Assembly (NCBI GenBank): GCA_029257805.1
Contig: JARIAR010000023.1
Coordinates: 1-64,000, forward strand
DNA from: Blautia sp.
Lineage (GTDB): Bacteria > Bacillota > Clostridia > Lachnospirales > Lachnospiraceae
Length of the DNA stretch: 64,000 bases
Direction of reading: 5' to 3'
Shown: positions 9,383-17,732 of the stretch, one piece after another
Layout: the number at the start of each line of letters is the position of its first letter
How positions within the stretch are numbered: position 1 is the first letter of the stretch
The notes under the pieces: model-generated
Told to the model about the DNA's origin: nothing
Seen by the model: only the letters and a program-made list of their open reading frames with translations
The model's database searches: none
Made by a program: the position numbers and the translations under genes

Positions 9383-9768
9383 GATGATTTTGTAAGTATT
9401 TTTTCAAAAAGAAGGCCGGTAAAAAACCATACAGGAGCATAATCCAGTCGTATGATACCGTGATAATGCCAGGGGGTATGACTGTAATCCCAGGGGCACA
9501 TGTGAAAGTATTTGAGAATACTGCCGCTTATATATTCTATTGTGAAAATCCCACAGGTATAGAGAAGACCGCGAAAAAAAACAGGCAGGATAAAAATTTT
9601 TTTGTAAATTGGTCTGATAAAAGCAGCGCATCCGTAAATAGGAAACATTAGAAGAGAACTTTTTCCTGTCATAGTTAGTTCTCCGGAAAGAAAAGACTGC
9701 ATTCCGGTCCAGAATATTTCCAGGCACCATCCAATGAATCCGCAGAGAAAAAAGTCGTGTTTTAGCAT
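9379..9768 (-). CDS. Small membrane protein, CmpB-like (putative ABC-transporter type IV family)
   Basis: A 129-aa hydrophobic protein with about four membrane segments. It resembles the family called putative ABC-transporter type IV, with the features GWCLEIFW near the N terminus, a YGCAA segment and WDYSH...[13 protein letters not shown] towards the C terminus. No ATPase or partner lies nearby, so transport activity is only a family label. AAGGAG lies 7 bases before the ATG at 9768. A longer ORF in another frame (9404-9823) covers the same DNA and is rejected because this frame carries the recognisable family sequence. Confidence 0.72.
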   Translation of the reverse strand: MLKHDFFLCGFIGWCLEIFWTGMQSFLSGELTMTGKSSLLMFPIYGCAAFIRPIYKKIFILPVFFRGLLYTCGIFTIEYISGSILKYFHMCPWDYSHTPWHYHGIIRLDYAPVWFFTGLLFEKILTKSS

Positions 9769-9824
9769 AGGGAAACTCCTTTTGGATTTTACATAAATTT
9801 AACTTGTTTATAGCGTTCCCCACC

Positions 9825-9853
9825 TTGAAAAAATAATACGGGTGGGATATAAT
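9825..9853 (+). promoter_or_regulatory. Promoter of folC-pheA
   Basis: TTGAAA, 17 bases, perfect TATAAT, 37 bases before the folC ATG. It lies in the divergent gap with the CmpB-like gene. Confidence 0.85.
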
Positions 9854-9889
9854 GACCGAAAAGAACAGCTATATCAGGAGTTATAAAAT

Positions 9890-11191
9890 ATGAATTATCA
9901 TCAAAGCAGAGAGTACATAGAGGATTCTCAGAAATACGGAAGTGTTCTCGGACTTGATAATATGCGGGTCCTTATGGAACGTCTTGGAAATCCTCAGGAT
10001 AAATTAAAGGTAATACATGTGGCAGGAACAAATGGAAAAGGTTCTGTCATTGCATATTTATATACAGTGCTGTCAGAGGCTGGATACAGGGTAGGGAGAT
10101 ATGTTTCGCCGACTCTCTATGCGTATCGGGAAAGAATGGAAATTTCCGGAGAAGTGATTTCACGGGAAGAATTTGCGGCTTATCTGACGGAAGCGGCTCA
10201 GGTGATTGAGAAAATGACAGAAGAAGGGCTGCCACATCCCACCCCTTTTGAAATTGAAACGGCGGTGGCATTTTTATTTTTTGCAAACAAAAAATGTGAT
10301 GTCATTCTTCTTGAAGTAGGGATGGGGGGGAATCTGGATGCTACTAATATTGTTAAAAATCCTCTTCTTTCTATTCTTACTTCTATTAGTATGGATCATA
10401 TGGCGTTTCTTGGAAATACATTGGAAGAAATTGCGGCCACAAAAGCCGGCATTATAAAGCCGAAATGTTCAATGATTACAACTCATCAGAAAAAAGAAGC
10501 CGAATGTGCGATCCGCCACATATGCGAAATACGCGGCGTTTCTTATATGGAAACAGATCCGGATCATGCGGTAGTTGTAAAAGAAAGTGTGGAAGGGCAG
10601 AGGTTTTTATACAGAGGAGAAGAGTATGTCATTTCTCTTGGGGGAGTATACCAAAAAGAAAATGCTGTGCTTGCCATACGTGCCCTGGAATTGCTGGAAA
10701 AATTAGGCATTCCAACTACGCGGGAACAACGAATTCAAGGATTGATGAATACCAGATGGAACGGGCGTTTTACGGTTCTTTCAAAAAAACCCTTATTTGT
10801 TGTGGATGGAGCGCATAATCCTGCTGCGGCAGAGCAGATGGCGGATTCTATACGTCGTTATTTTAAAGGGAAAAAGATTTATTATATAATGGGAGTATTT
10901 CAGGATAAAGATTATAGAACCGTAATCAAAAAAACATATTTATATGCGGAAAAGATTTTGACCATTGAGACACCGGATAATCCCAGAGCCCTTTCGGCAC
11001 AGAAACTTGCTGAGGCGGCAAAAGAGTTTCATTCGGATGTACAGGCTATGGGAAGTCTTGAGGAAGCAGTGGATACAGCGTTTTCGTTTGCGGGAGAGGA
11101 CGATGTTATTCTTGCTTTTGGGTCTCTTTCCTTTATAGGAAAAATAAGTGAAATAGTAAAAAAACGAGAGGATACAAGGGGAAATGCTTGA
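9890..11191 (+). CDS. folC: Bifunctional folylpolyglutamate synthase/dihydrofolate synthase
   Basis: Adds glutamate to dihydropteroate and further glutamates to folates, an ATP-dependent Mur-ligase-like reaction. The P-loop HVAGTNGKGS is near residues 43-52, the substrate motif GGNLDATN follows near residue 144, and the C-terminal domain carries VDGAHNPAA near residue 305. The 433-aa length is typical. Transcribed from a consensus promoter, and its end overlaps pheA by 8 bases. Confidence 0.95.
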   Translation: MNYHQSREYIEDSQKYGSVLGLDNMRVLMERLGNPQDKLKVIHVAGTNGKGSVIAYLYTVLSEAGYRVGRYVSPTLYAYRERMEISGEVISREEFAAYLTEAAQVIEKMTEEGLPHPTPFEIETAVAFLFFANKKCDVILLEVGMGGNLDATNIVKNPLLSILTSISMDHMAFLGNTLEEIAATKAGIIKPKCSMITTHQKKEAECAIRHICEIRGVSYMETDPDHAVVVKESVEGQRFLYRGEEYVISLGGVYQKENAVLAIRALELLEKLGIPTTREQRIQGLMNTRWNGRFTVLSKKPLFVVDGAHNPAAAEQMADSIRRYFKGKKIYYIMGVFQDKDYRTVIKKTYLYAEKILTIETPDNPRALSAQKLAEAAKEFHSDVQAMGSLEEAVDTAFSFAGEDDVILAFGSLSFIGKISEIVKKREDTRGNA

Positions 11192-12329
11192 TTTACAGGA
11201 GTGCAGAAAGAAGATCGATCATATAGATGATAAAATCATACAGTTATTCGAAGAAAGAATGAAAGTGTGCGAAGAGGTTGCAGCATACAAAATACAAACA
11301 GGAAAGAAAGTTCTGGATCCTCAGCGCGAGCGGGAAAAAATAGAAACTTTAAAGAAAAAAGCCCATGGGGAGTTCAATGCTCGTGGTGCGGAAGAACTCT
11401 TTCAGCAAATTATGGCCATCAGCAGAAAACGTCAATATCAGCTTCTGACAGAAAGCGGAACAAAAGAGGAGGAAGAGTTTAAGTGTGTAAAGAAGCTACC
11501 GCTTAAAAATGCCAATGTGGCGTTCCAGGGAGTAGAAGGCGCATACAGTTATGCAGCAATGCGTGCATATTTTGGAGAGGAGATTCAAAGTTTTCATGTG
11601 CATACATGGAGAGATGCAATGGAAGCAGTGGCGGAAGGCCGTGCAGACTATGCAGTTCTTCCTATTGAAAATTCCACAGCAGGCATTGTGGCAGATATTT
11701 ATGACCTTTTAACAGAGTATAGACTTTTTATTGTGGGGGAACAGATCATACGTGTGGAACATGTTCTTCTGGGCCTTCCGGGAGCTTCTTTAAAACATAT
11801 AGAAAGAATTTATTCTCATCCACAGGGACTTGCTCAGTGTAGGAAATATCTGAACGAAAATCCTTTATGGAAAACAGTGGAGTATGGAAATACAGCTGGA
11901 GCCGCCAAAAAAGTAAGAGAAGATGGGAAACTGGAGTATGCTGCAATTGCAAGCAGGGAAGCCGGAGAAGTATTTGGACTTTCTGTCCTTGCAGAAAATA
12001 TATGTGAAAATCAGGAAAATTCCACACGTTTTATTGTGGTAGGAAAAAAACCGGTGTATGAGGAAAAAGCAGAAAAAATCAGTGTATGTTTCGAACTGCC
12101 TCATGCCAGTGGAACTTTGTATGATATGCTTTCGCATATTATTTACAATGGACTGAATATGACGAAAATTGAATCTCGTCCTATTACAGAAAAACCATGG
12201 GAATATCGGTTCTTTCTGGATTTTGAAGGAAATTTAAAAGACAGCGCTGTAAAAAATGCTCTTCTGGGAATGGAGGAGGAAGCAATTCTTTTTCGTGTTC
12301 TTGGTAATTATGGAACACAATTTAAATAA
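11184..12329 (+). CDS. pheA: Bifunctional chorismate mutase/prephenate dehydratase (P-protein)
   Basis: Converts chorismate to prephenate and then to phenylpyruvate for phenylalanine synthesis. Residues 1-90 form an AroQ-type chorismate mutase helix set (KIDHIDDKIIQLFEERM). The dehydratase follows from about residue 105 (FQGVEGAYS, PIENSTAGIV, NSTRFIV). A C-terminal ACT domain near residues 300-375 carries the ESRP motif for phenylalanine feedback. The 381-aa length fits the family. The ATG overlaps the end of folC; no leader peptide or T-box is visible because it is internal to the operon. Confidence 0.95.
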   Translation: MLDLQECRKKIDHIDDKIIQLFEERMKVCEEVAAYKIQTGKKVLDPQREREKIETLKKKAHGEFNARGAEELFQQIMAISRKRQYQLLTESGTKEEEEFKCVKKLPLKNANVAFQGVEGAYSYAAMRAYFGEEIQSFHVHTWRDAMEAVAEGRADYAVLPIENSTAGIVADIYDLLTEYRLFIVGEQIIRVEHVLLGLPGASLKHIERIYSHPQGLAQCRKYLNENPLWKTVEYGNTAGAAKKVREDGKLEYAAIASREAGEVFGLSVLAENICENQENSTRFIVVGKKPVYEEKAEKISVCFELPHASGTLYDMLSHIIYNGLNMTKIESRPITEKPWEYRFFLDFEGNLKDSAVKNALLGMEEEAILFRVLGNYGTQFK

Positions 12330-12343
12330 AATACAAAAGAGGG

Positions 12344-13657
12344 ATGGCAGTGGGCTTAAAGGAATGTATTTTTTATCGTAATTTTCAAGATGGAGAAATT
12401 TTGGATAAGATGGAATCTCTGATCCGTGCATATAAAAAAGGAGAGGTTCTAAAAAATGGAAAAGAAAAACTCTATGAATGTGTAAGCGGACTTGTAGAGG
12501 TGGCTGGAAATTTTGGCTTTTCCGGAAATTTATGGCATGATTATCTTACGTATCTTCTTGTAAATCATGAAAATGCTTTTAGCATGGCAAGTGAAATGCG
12601 AGGGCGGATATCCGGAAGTCTTTATGAATTGGCTGTACAGGATTTTGCTGTTTTTAAGGAATTATACGAATTTGAATTACCCTTACTGGACAAAGAGTAT
12701 GGAACAGTTTGCTGTGCTGTGATTTCCAGATATGAGAATGCAGATGGTAATGGCAGGCTGTTTAATTCCCGCATCCGGGATCGGATATGCAGTATGGGAG
12801 AAGTGCTGGCTGTGTCATCTTCCGTAGATGTATTTATGGAACAGATGATGAGCTTTTATAAGGAGTTTGGAGTGGGCAAGCTAGGACTTCATAAAGCATT
12901 TCGCATTGAACATGGACAAAAGGGTGAAGTGAATATTGTTCCTATTACTAAAATCGCTCATGTAAATTTAGAGGATCTTGTGGGGTATGAAATCCAAAAG
13001 AAAAAGCTGATTGAAAATACAGAGGCGTTTGTAAAAGGAAGAAAAGCGAATAATTGTCTTCTTTTTGGAGATGCAGGAACCGGAAAATCTTCAAGTATAA
13101 AGGGGATCCTTAATCGCTATTATGAGGATGGGCTGCGGGTTATTGAGGTTTATAAACATCAGTTTCAGGATTTAAACGAAGTGATCCGTCAGATTAAAAA
13201 CAGAAATTATAAATTCATCATATATATGGATGATTTATCTTTTGAAGAATTTGAAATTGAATACAAATATTTGAAAGCGGTAATTGAGGGAGGACTTGAA
13301 AAGAAACCGGATAATATTTTGATTTATGCAACCAGTAATCGTCGCCATCTTGTGAGAGAAAAGGTTGGGGATAAAATGGAAATTATGGATGAAGAGGACC
13401 TGCATTCTTCTGATACGGTACAGGAAAAGTTATCCCTTGTGTATCGCTTTGGAGTAAGAATCTATTTTGGTTCACCAAATAAAAAGGAATTTCAGAATAT
13501 TGTCAAAGTTTTGGCAGAGCGTCATGGGATTGTTTTGCCGGAAGAGAAGCTTCTTTTAGAAGCAAATAAATGGGAAATTTCCCATGGCGGACTTACAGGT
13601 AGAACAGCGCAGCAATTTATTGATTATCTTTTGGGAAAGGAGGAGTATTTAATATGA
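12344..13657 (+). CDS. DUF815-family AAA+ ATPase
   Basis: A 437-aa protein with an N-terminal region of unknown fold (about 1-220) and a C-terminal AAA+ module: Walker A FGDAGTGKSS near residue 243 and Walker B IIYMDDLSFE near residue 297. This matches the DUF815 ATPases, whose substrate is unknown. The gene starts 14 bases after pheA, and its stop overlaps the ppx start (ATGA), so it is translationally coupled to an exopolyphosphatase gene. A role in polyphosphate metabolism is inference from this position only. Confidence 0.85.
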   Translation: MAVGLKECIFYRNFQDGEILDKMESLIRAYKKGEVLKNGKEKLYECVSGLVEVAGNFGFSGNLWHDYLTYLLVNHENAFSMASEMRGRISGSLYELAVQDFAVFKELYEFELPLLDKEYGTVCCAVISRYENADGNGRLFNSRIRDRICSMGEVLAVSSSVDVFMEQMMSFYKEFGVGKLGLHKAFRIEHGQKGEVNIVPITKIAHVNLEDLVGYEIQKKKLIENTEAFVKGRKANNCLLFGDAGTGKSSSIKGILNRYYEDGLRVIEVYKHQFQDLNEVIRQIKNRNYKFIIYMDDLSFEEFEIEYKYLKAVIEGGLEKKPDNILIYATSNRRHLVREKVGDKMEIMDEEDLHSSDTVQEKLSLVYRFGVRIYFGSPNKKEFQNIVKVLAERHGIVLPEEKLLLEANKWEISHGGLTGRTAQQFIDYLLGKEEYLI

Positions 13658-15189
13658 CGGTTACAACATTTGCGGCTATTGATGTTGGTTCGTATGAAGT
13701 GAGTATGAAAATATTTGAGCTTTCCAGGAAAGTGGGATTTAAAGAGTTAACGGATATTCGTTATCGTTTGGAACTTGGAAAAGGTGCATATTCGAAAGGA
13801 AAACTAGATGGACGCATGGTGGATCTTCTGTGTGATATCCTGTTGGATTTTAAGAGGATTATGAAAGAGTTTTCTGTGGGAGAGTTCCGTGCGTGCGCAA
13901 CAAGTGCGTTTCGGGAATTGAACAATCCGGTTATTGTATTGGAACAGGTATTTCAGAGAACCGGTATCCAAGTGGAGATTCTAAGCAATGCGGAACAGCA
14001 TTTTCTGGGATATAAATCCATTGCTGCTATTGAGTCCGGTTTTAAAAAGATGATACAGAAGGGAACTGCAATTCTGGATGTGGGCGGAGGAAGTCTTCAG
14101 GTGTCGCTTTTTGATAAGGATGCTCTTGTTACAACGCAAAGTTTGAAAATGGGAAGTATGCGCATCAGGGAGAGATTGAAAGAACTGGAAAAAACCACCA
14201 CGCATTATGGACAGCTTGTGGAAGAGTTTATTCGTAATGACCTTATAAGCTTTGAACGGTTATATTTAAAAGATCGCAATATTAAAAATGTGATTCTTAT
14301 GGGTGATTTTCTTACAGATACTATTTTTCAGGAAGAGCGCCAGGATAATATTGTAACAAAAGCAGAATTTATGAATCGTTATGAAAAAGTGGTGGATATG
14401 ACGACGCAAAATCTTGCTGAAGTAATGGAAATCGATCCGGAATATGCCTCTCTTGTAGTTCCGACTATGGTAATCTGCAAAAGTTTTATTGAAATTTTTA
14501 ATGCAGAAGCTTTGTGGGTTCCTGGAGTGTCTCTTCTTGATGGAATTGCATATGATTTTGCGGAAAAGAAAAAATTTATAAAAAGTCTTCATAATTTTGA
14601 AAATGATATATTGGTGGCCTCCCGAAATATTGCAAAGAGATATTCTACTGGTAAAAATCATATTCAGGGAACTACAGAAATAGCACTGGCAATTTTTGAC
14701 AGTATAAAAAAAGTGCATGGGATGGAAAACAGAGAAAGGCTTCTTTTGCAGATCGCTGTGCTTCTGCATGATTGCGGCAAGTACATTAGCATGGAAAATG
14801 TATCGGAGTGCTCCTATCGCATCATTATGGAAACAGAAATCATCGGTTTGTCTACAAGGGAAAGAAATATCATTGCAAATGTTGTGCGTTATAATACAAC
14901 AGAGTTTCAATATTATGGCACTTACGAAAATGGAAGGGATCTGGAAAGAGAGGATTATCTGCTTATTGCAAAATTAACAGCAATTTTACGTATTGCAAAT
15001 GCCATGGATAGAAGTCATTCTCAGAAGGTGACAGGGATTAAAACTATTTTAAAGGACAGAGAACTTTCAGTGGTTCTGGATTCGCCAAGAGATCTTTCTT
15101 TGGAACTGGGACTTTTAAAAGATAAAGTGGAGTTTTTTGAAGAAGTATTCGGGATTCATCTGGTGCTAAGACGCAAGAGAAGGATATGA
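13654..15189 (+). CDS. ppx: Exopolyphosphatase / guanosine pentaphosphatase family (Ppx/GppA)
   Basis: Cleaves terminal phosphates from polyphosphate, or pppGpp to ppGpp; sequence alone does not separate the two. The actin-like ATPase fold begins with AAIDVGSYEVSMKIFE, the second phosphate loop is LDVGGGSLQVSLFD near residue 145, and an HD-like C-terminal domain contains LLHDCGKY near residue 370. The 511-aa length matches the long GppA/Ppx form. It overlaps the DUF815 gene by 4 bases and precedes ppk by 25 bases, which favours polyphosphate as substrate. Confidence 0.92.
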   Translation: MTVTTFAAIDVGSYEVSMKIFELSRKVGFKELTDIRYRLELGKGAYSKGKLDGRMVDLLCDILLDFKRIMKEFSVGEFRACATSAFRELNNPVIVLEQVFQRTGIQVEILSNAEQHFLGYKSIAAIESGFKKMIQKGTAILDVGGGSLQVSLFDKDALVTTQSLKMGSMRIRERLKELEKTTTHYGQLVEEFIRNDLISFERLYLKDRNIKNVILMGDFLTDTIFQEERQDNIVTKAEFMNRYEKVVDMTTQNLAEVMEIDPEYASLVVPTMVICKSFIEIFNAEALWVPGVSLLDGIAYDFAEKKKFIKSLHNFENDILVASRNIAKRYSTGKNHIQGTTEIALAIFDSIKKVHGMENRERLLLQIAVLLHDCGKYISMENVSECSYRIIMETEIIGLSTRERNIIANVVRYNTTEFQYYGTYENGRDLEREDYLLIAKLTAILRIANAMDRSHSQKVTGIKTILKDRELSVVLDSPRDLSLELGLLKDKVEFFEEVFGIHLVLRRKRRI

Positions 15190-15214
15190 GCAGAAAGGTC
15201 TGCCGGGAGGAAAA

Positions 15215-17356
15215 ATGGATATAAAAAAATTTGAAAAGCCGGAGTATTTTGAAAATCGAGAATTAAGCTGGTTAAAGTTTAATGACAGGGTTTTAGGCGA
15301 AGCACGTGATAAGAACCTTCCGCTATTTGAGAGGTTGAAGTTTTTAAGTATCACGGCATCTAATCTTGATGAGTTTTTCATGGTGCGTGTGGCATCTTTA
15401 AAAGATCAGGTTCATGCGAAATATGGAAAGACGGATATAGCAGGAATGACGGCAAAAGAGCAGTTGAAAAAAATAAGTGAGCAGACTCATCAGCTGGTTC
15501 ACATGCAATATACTACATTAAATCGTTCTTTGATTCCGGCTCTTGAAAAGTCAGGGATGTATTTGGTGATGGAACATGAAAATCTTAATAAAGACCAGAA
15601 AGAATATGTGGATCGCTATTTTGAAGATAATGTATACCCTGTTTTAACGCCTATGGCTATGGATTCTTCCAGACCGTTTCCTTTGATTCGAAATAAATCT
15701 TTAAATATAGGAGCTTTGATTTCTAAAAAGGATAAGAAAAAGGAAAAAGAGGATTTGGAGTTTGCAACGGTCCAGGTTCCGTCCGTGCTTCCGAGAGTGG
15801 TTCAGATTCCTTCAGAAAAAAAAGGGAAAACGACGGTTATCTTATTGGAAGAGATCATTGAAAGAAATATAGAAAAATTATTTTTAAGTTACAATGTTGT
15901 TTGTGCCCATCCTTATCGGATTATGAGAAACGCAGATCTTACGATTGATGAAGATGAAGCAGAAGATCTTCTTGTGGAAATTCAGAAGCAGCTAAAAAAA
16001 CGTCAGTGGGGAGAAGTGATTCGTCTTGAGGTACAGGAAAAGATGGATGCACGTCTTTTGCGTATTCTAAAAACAGAGTTTGAAATAAAAGAAGATGATA
16101 TTTTTGAAATTAATGGTCCTCTTGATCTGACGATGCTTATGAAAGTTTACGGGCAGGAAGGATTTGAGGCATACAAGTCGCCAAAATATATTCCGGCTCC
16201 TGTACCGCAATTTCAAAATGAAAAAAATGTTTTTCAGGTAATTAGTGAAGGGGACGTTTTTCTCCATCATCCTTATATGAGCTTTGACCCGGTGGTGGAT
16301 TTTGTACGTCAGGCCGCGAAAGATTCAGATGTTCTTGCTATAAAACAGACTTTGTATCGTGTAAGTGGAAATTCTCCTATTATAGCAGCGCTTGCGCAGG
16401 CGGCAGAAAATGGGAAGCAGGTATCTGTTCTTGTAGAATTAAAAGCCCGTTTTGATGAAGAAAATAATATTGTATGGGCAAAAAAACTAGAAAAAGCAGG
16501 ATGCCATGTTATATATGGCCTTGTGGGTTTAAAGACGCACAGTAAGATTACGCTTGTAGTTCGAAGAGAAGAAACCGGCATTCGTCGTTATGTGCATCTT
16601 GCTACAGGAAATTATAATGATTCCACTGCGAAGCTGTATACAGACTGTGGAATTTTCACATGTGATGAGCGTTTTGGAGAAGATGCAACGGCTGTATTTA
16701 ATATGCTTTCCGGATACTCAGAGCCGAAGCAGTGGAATAAATTGATCGTGGCGCCTCTTTGGATGAAAGATCGTTTCCTTAAATTGATCGAAAGAGAATC
16801 GGAAAATGCTAAAAAAGGCATCCCTGCATATATTGTGGCAAAAATGAACTCTCTTTGTGATCCGGCTATTATGGAAGCACTTTATTATGCATCTTCCTGT
16901 GGCGTTCAGGTTCATCTTCTCGTACGAGGGATTTGTTGTGTGAAGGTGGGGATTCCAGGTGTTAGCGAAAACATTCATGTTCGTTCGATTGTAGGAGATT
17001 TTCTGGAACATAGTCGTATTTTTTATTTCCACAATGGCGGCAATGCAGAAATATATATGGGAAGTGCAGACTGGATGCCGCGAAATCTTGACCGGCGTGT
17101 TGAGATTGTATTTCCTGTAGAGGATGAAAAAATTAAAAAAGAGCTGATACATATTCTGACTTTGGAGTTTAAGGATAATGTAAAAGCGCATATTTTAAAA
17201 TCTGACGGGAATTATGAAAAACAGGATAAACGTGGGAAAGTACTGGTGCATTCTCAAATGGAATTCTGTAAAGAGGCTACGGAGCATGCTTTGAAAAAAC
17301 ACGAAAAAAAAGAAAAAGCCCGTGTATTTGTTCCTGCAGAGCCGGCAGAAGAATAA
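15215..17356 (+). CDS. ppk1: Polyphosphate kinase 1
   Basis: Reversibly transfers the ATP gamma-phosphate onto polyphosphate, in a membrane-associated tetramer in studied species. The N-terminal four-helix region contains ENRELSWLKFNDRVL, and the two catalytic histidines are visible as His442 (KTHSKI) and His599 (EHSRIF). The 713-aa length is standard. GGGAGG lies 8 bases before the ATG. It ends the pheA-DUF815-ppx-ppk run at a strong terminator. Confidence 0.97.
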   Translation: MDIKKFEKPEYFENRELSWLKFNDRVLGEARDKNLPLFERLKFLSITASNLDEFFMVRVASLKDQVHAKYGKTDIAGMTAKEQLKKISEQTHQLVHMQYTTLNRSLIPALEKSGMYLVMEHENLNKDQKEYVDRYFEDNVYPVLTPMAMDSSRPFPLIRNKSLNIGALISKKDKKKEKEDLEFATVQVPSVLPRVVQIPSEKKGKTTVILLEEIIERNIEKLFLSYNVVCAHPYRIMRNADLTIDEDEAEDLLVEIQKQLKKRQWGEVIRLEVQEKMDARLLRILKTEFEIKEDDIFEINGPLDLTMLMKVYGQEGFEAYKSPKYIPAPVPQFQNEKNVFQVISEGDVFLHHPYMSFDPVVDFVRQAAKDSDVLAIKQTLYRVSGNSPIIAALAQAAENGKQVSVLVELKARFDEENNIVWAKKLEKAGCHVIYGLVGLKTHSKITLVVRREETGIRRYVHLATGNYNDSTAKLYTDCGIFTCDERFGEDATAVFNMLSGYSEPKQWNKLIVAPLWMKDRFLKLIERESENAKKGIPAYIVAKMNSLCDPAIMEALYYASSCGVQVHLLVRGICCVKVGIPGVSENIHVRSIVGDFLEHSRIFYFHNGGNAEIYMGSADWMPRNLDRRVEIVFPVEDEKIKKELIHILTLEFKDNVKAHILKSDGNYEKQDKRGKVLVHSQMEFCKEATEHALKKHEKKEKARVFVPAEPAEE

Positions 17357-17363
17357 AAAAGAA

Positions 17364-17410
17364 CTGCAAAACAGGCAGATGAATTGTTTGTATTTATGCC
17401 TGTTTTGCAG
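17364..17410 (+). terminator. Terminator after ppk
   Basis: Long stem CTGCAAAACAGGCA/TGCCTGTTTTGCAG with a 19-base loop. The tract after it is A-rich (AAAAATAAAAAAA) rather than U-rich, so termination strength on the plus strand is uncertain; it may mainly protect the ppk 3' end. Confidence 0.5.
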
Positions 17411-17446
17411 AAAAATAAAAAAATTTAAAAAAAATAAAAAAAAGAC

Positions 17447-17475
17447 TTGCATTTTGGGGAAAGGTGATATATACT
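17447..17475 (+). promoter_or_regulatory. Promoter of tRNA-Glu
   Basis: TTGCAT, 17 bases, TATACT, about 40 bases before the mature tRNA end. Confidence 0.85.
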
Positions 17476-17515
17476 GAACAAGTCGGTTGAGCAAACAACA
17501 AACGACAAGAGGTAA

Positions 17516-17587
17516 GGCCAGTTGGTCAAGGGGTTAAGACGCCGCCCTCTCACGGCGGAAACACGGGTTCGATTCCCGTACTGGCTG
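17516..17587 (+). tRNA. tRNA-Glu, anticodon CTC
   Basis: Cloverleaf with acceptor GGCCAGT/ACTGGCT (first pair G-U), D arm TGGTCAAGGGGTTAAGAC, anticodon stem CCGCC/GGCGG with loop CTCTCAC, and T arm ACGGGTTCGATTCCCGT. Positions 34-36 are CTC, reading GAG. The CCA end is not encoded (GCTA follows). It stands alone with its own promoter and terminator. Confidence 0.96.
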
Positions 17588-17592
17588 CTAGG

Positions 17593-17625
17593 AAGCACCG
17601 AGGATATGTCCCCGGTGCTTTTTTC
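17593..17625 (+). terminator. Terminator of tRNA-Glu
   Basis: Stem AAGCACCG/CGGTGCTT followed directly by TTTTTTCG. Confidence 0.88.
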
Positions 17626-17670
17626 GTATCAGGATAAGGCTGATATGGTGATGAAGATAGAGAAAAATTT

Positions 17671-17696
17671 GCCGGCACTCAAAAGGTGCCGGTTTT
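17671..17696 (+). terminator. Hairpin with short U tract before parE
   Basis: CCGGCAC/GTGCCGG with a 7-base loop followed by TTTTGA. It may be a second terminator or part of the parE leader. With the tRNA and its signals it accounts for the 376-base ppk-parE gap. Confidence 0.5.
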
Positions 17697-17732
17697 GACT
17701 GCATGAAAATGCTTTGAGAAAGGAATGTGAAA

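Noticed and set aside
9404-9823. 139-aa minus-strand ORF overlapping the CmpB-like gene
   Set aside because: It covers the same DNA as the 129-aa ORF, which carries the recognisable family sequence and a good RBS.
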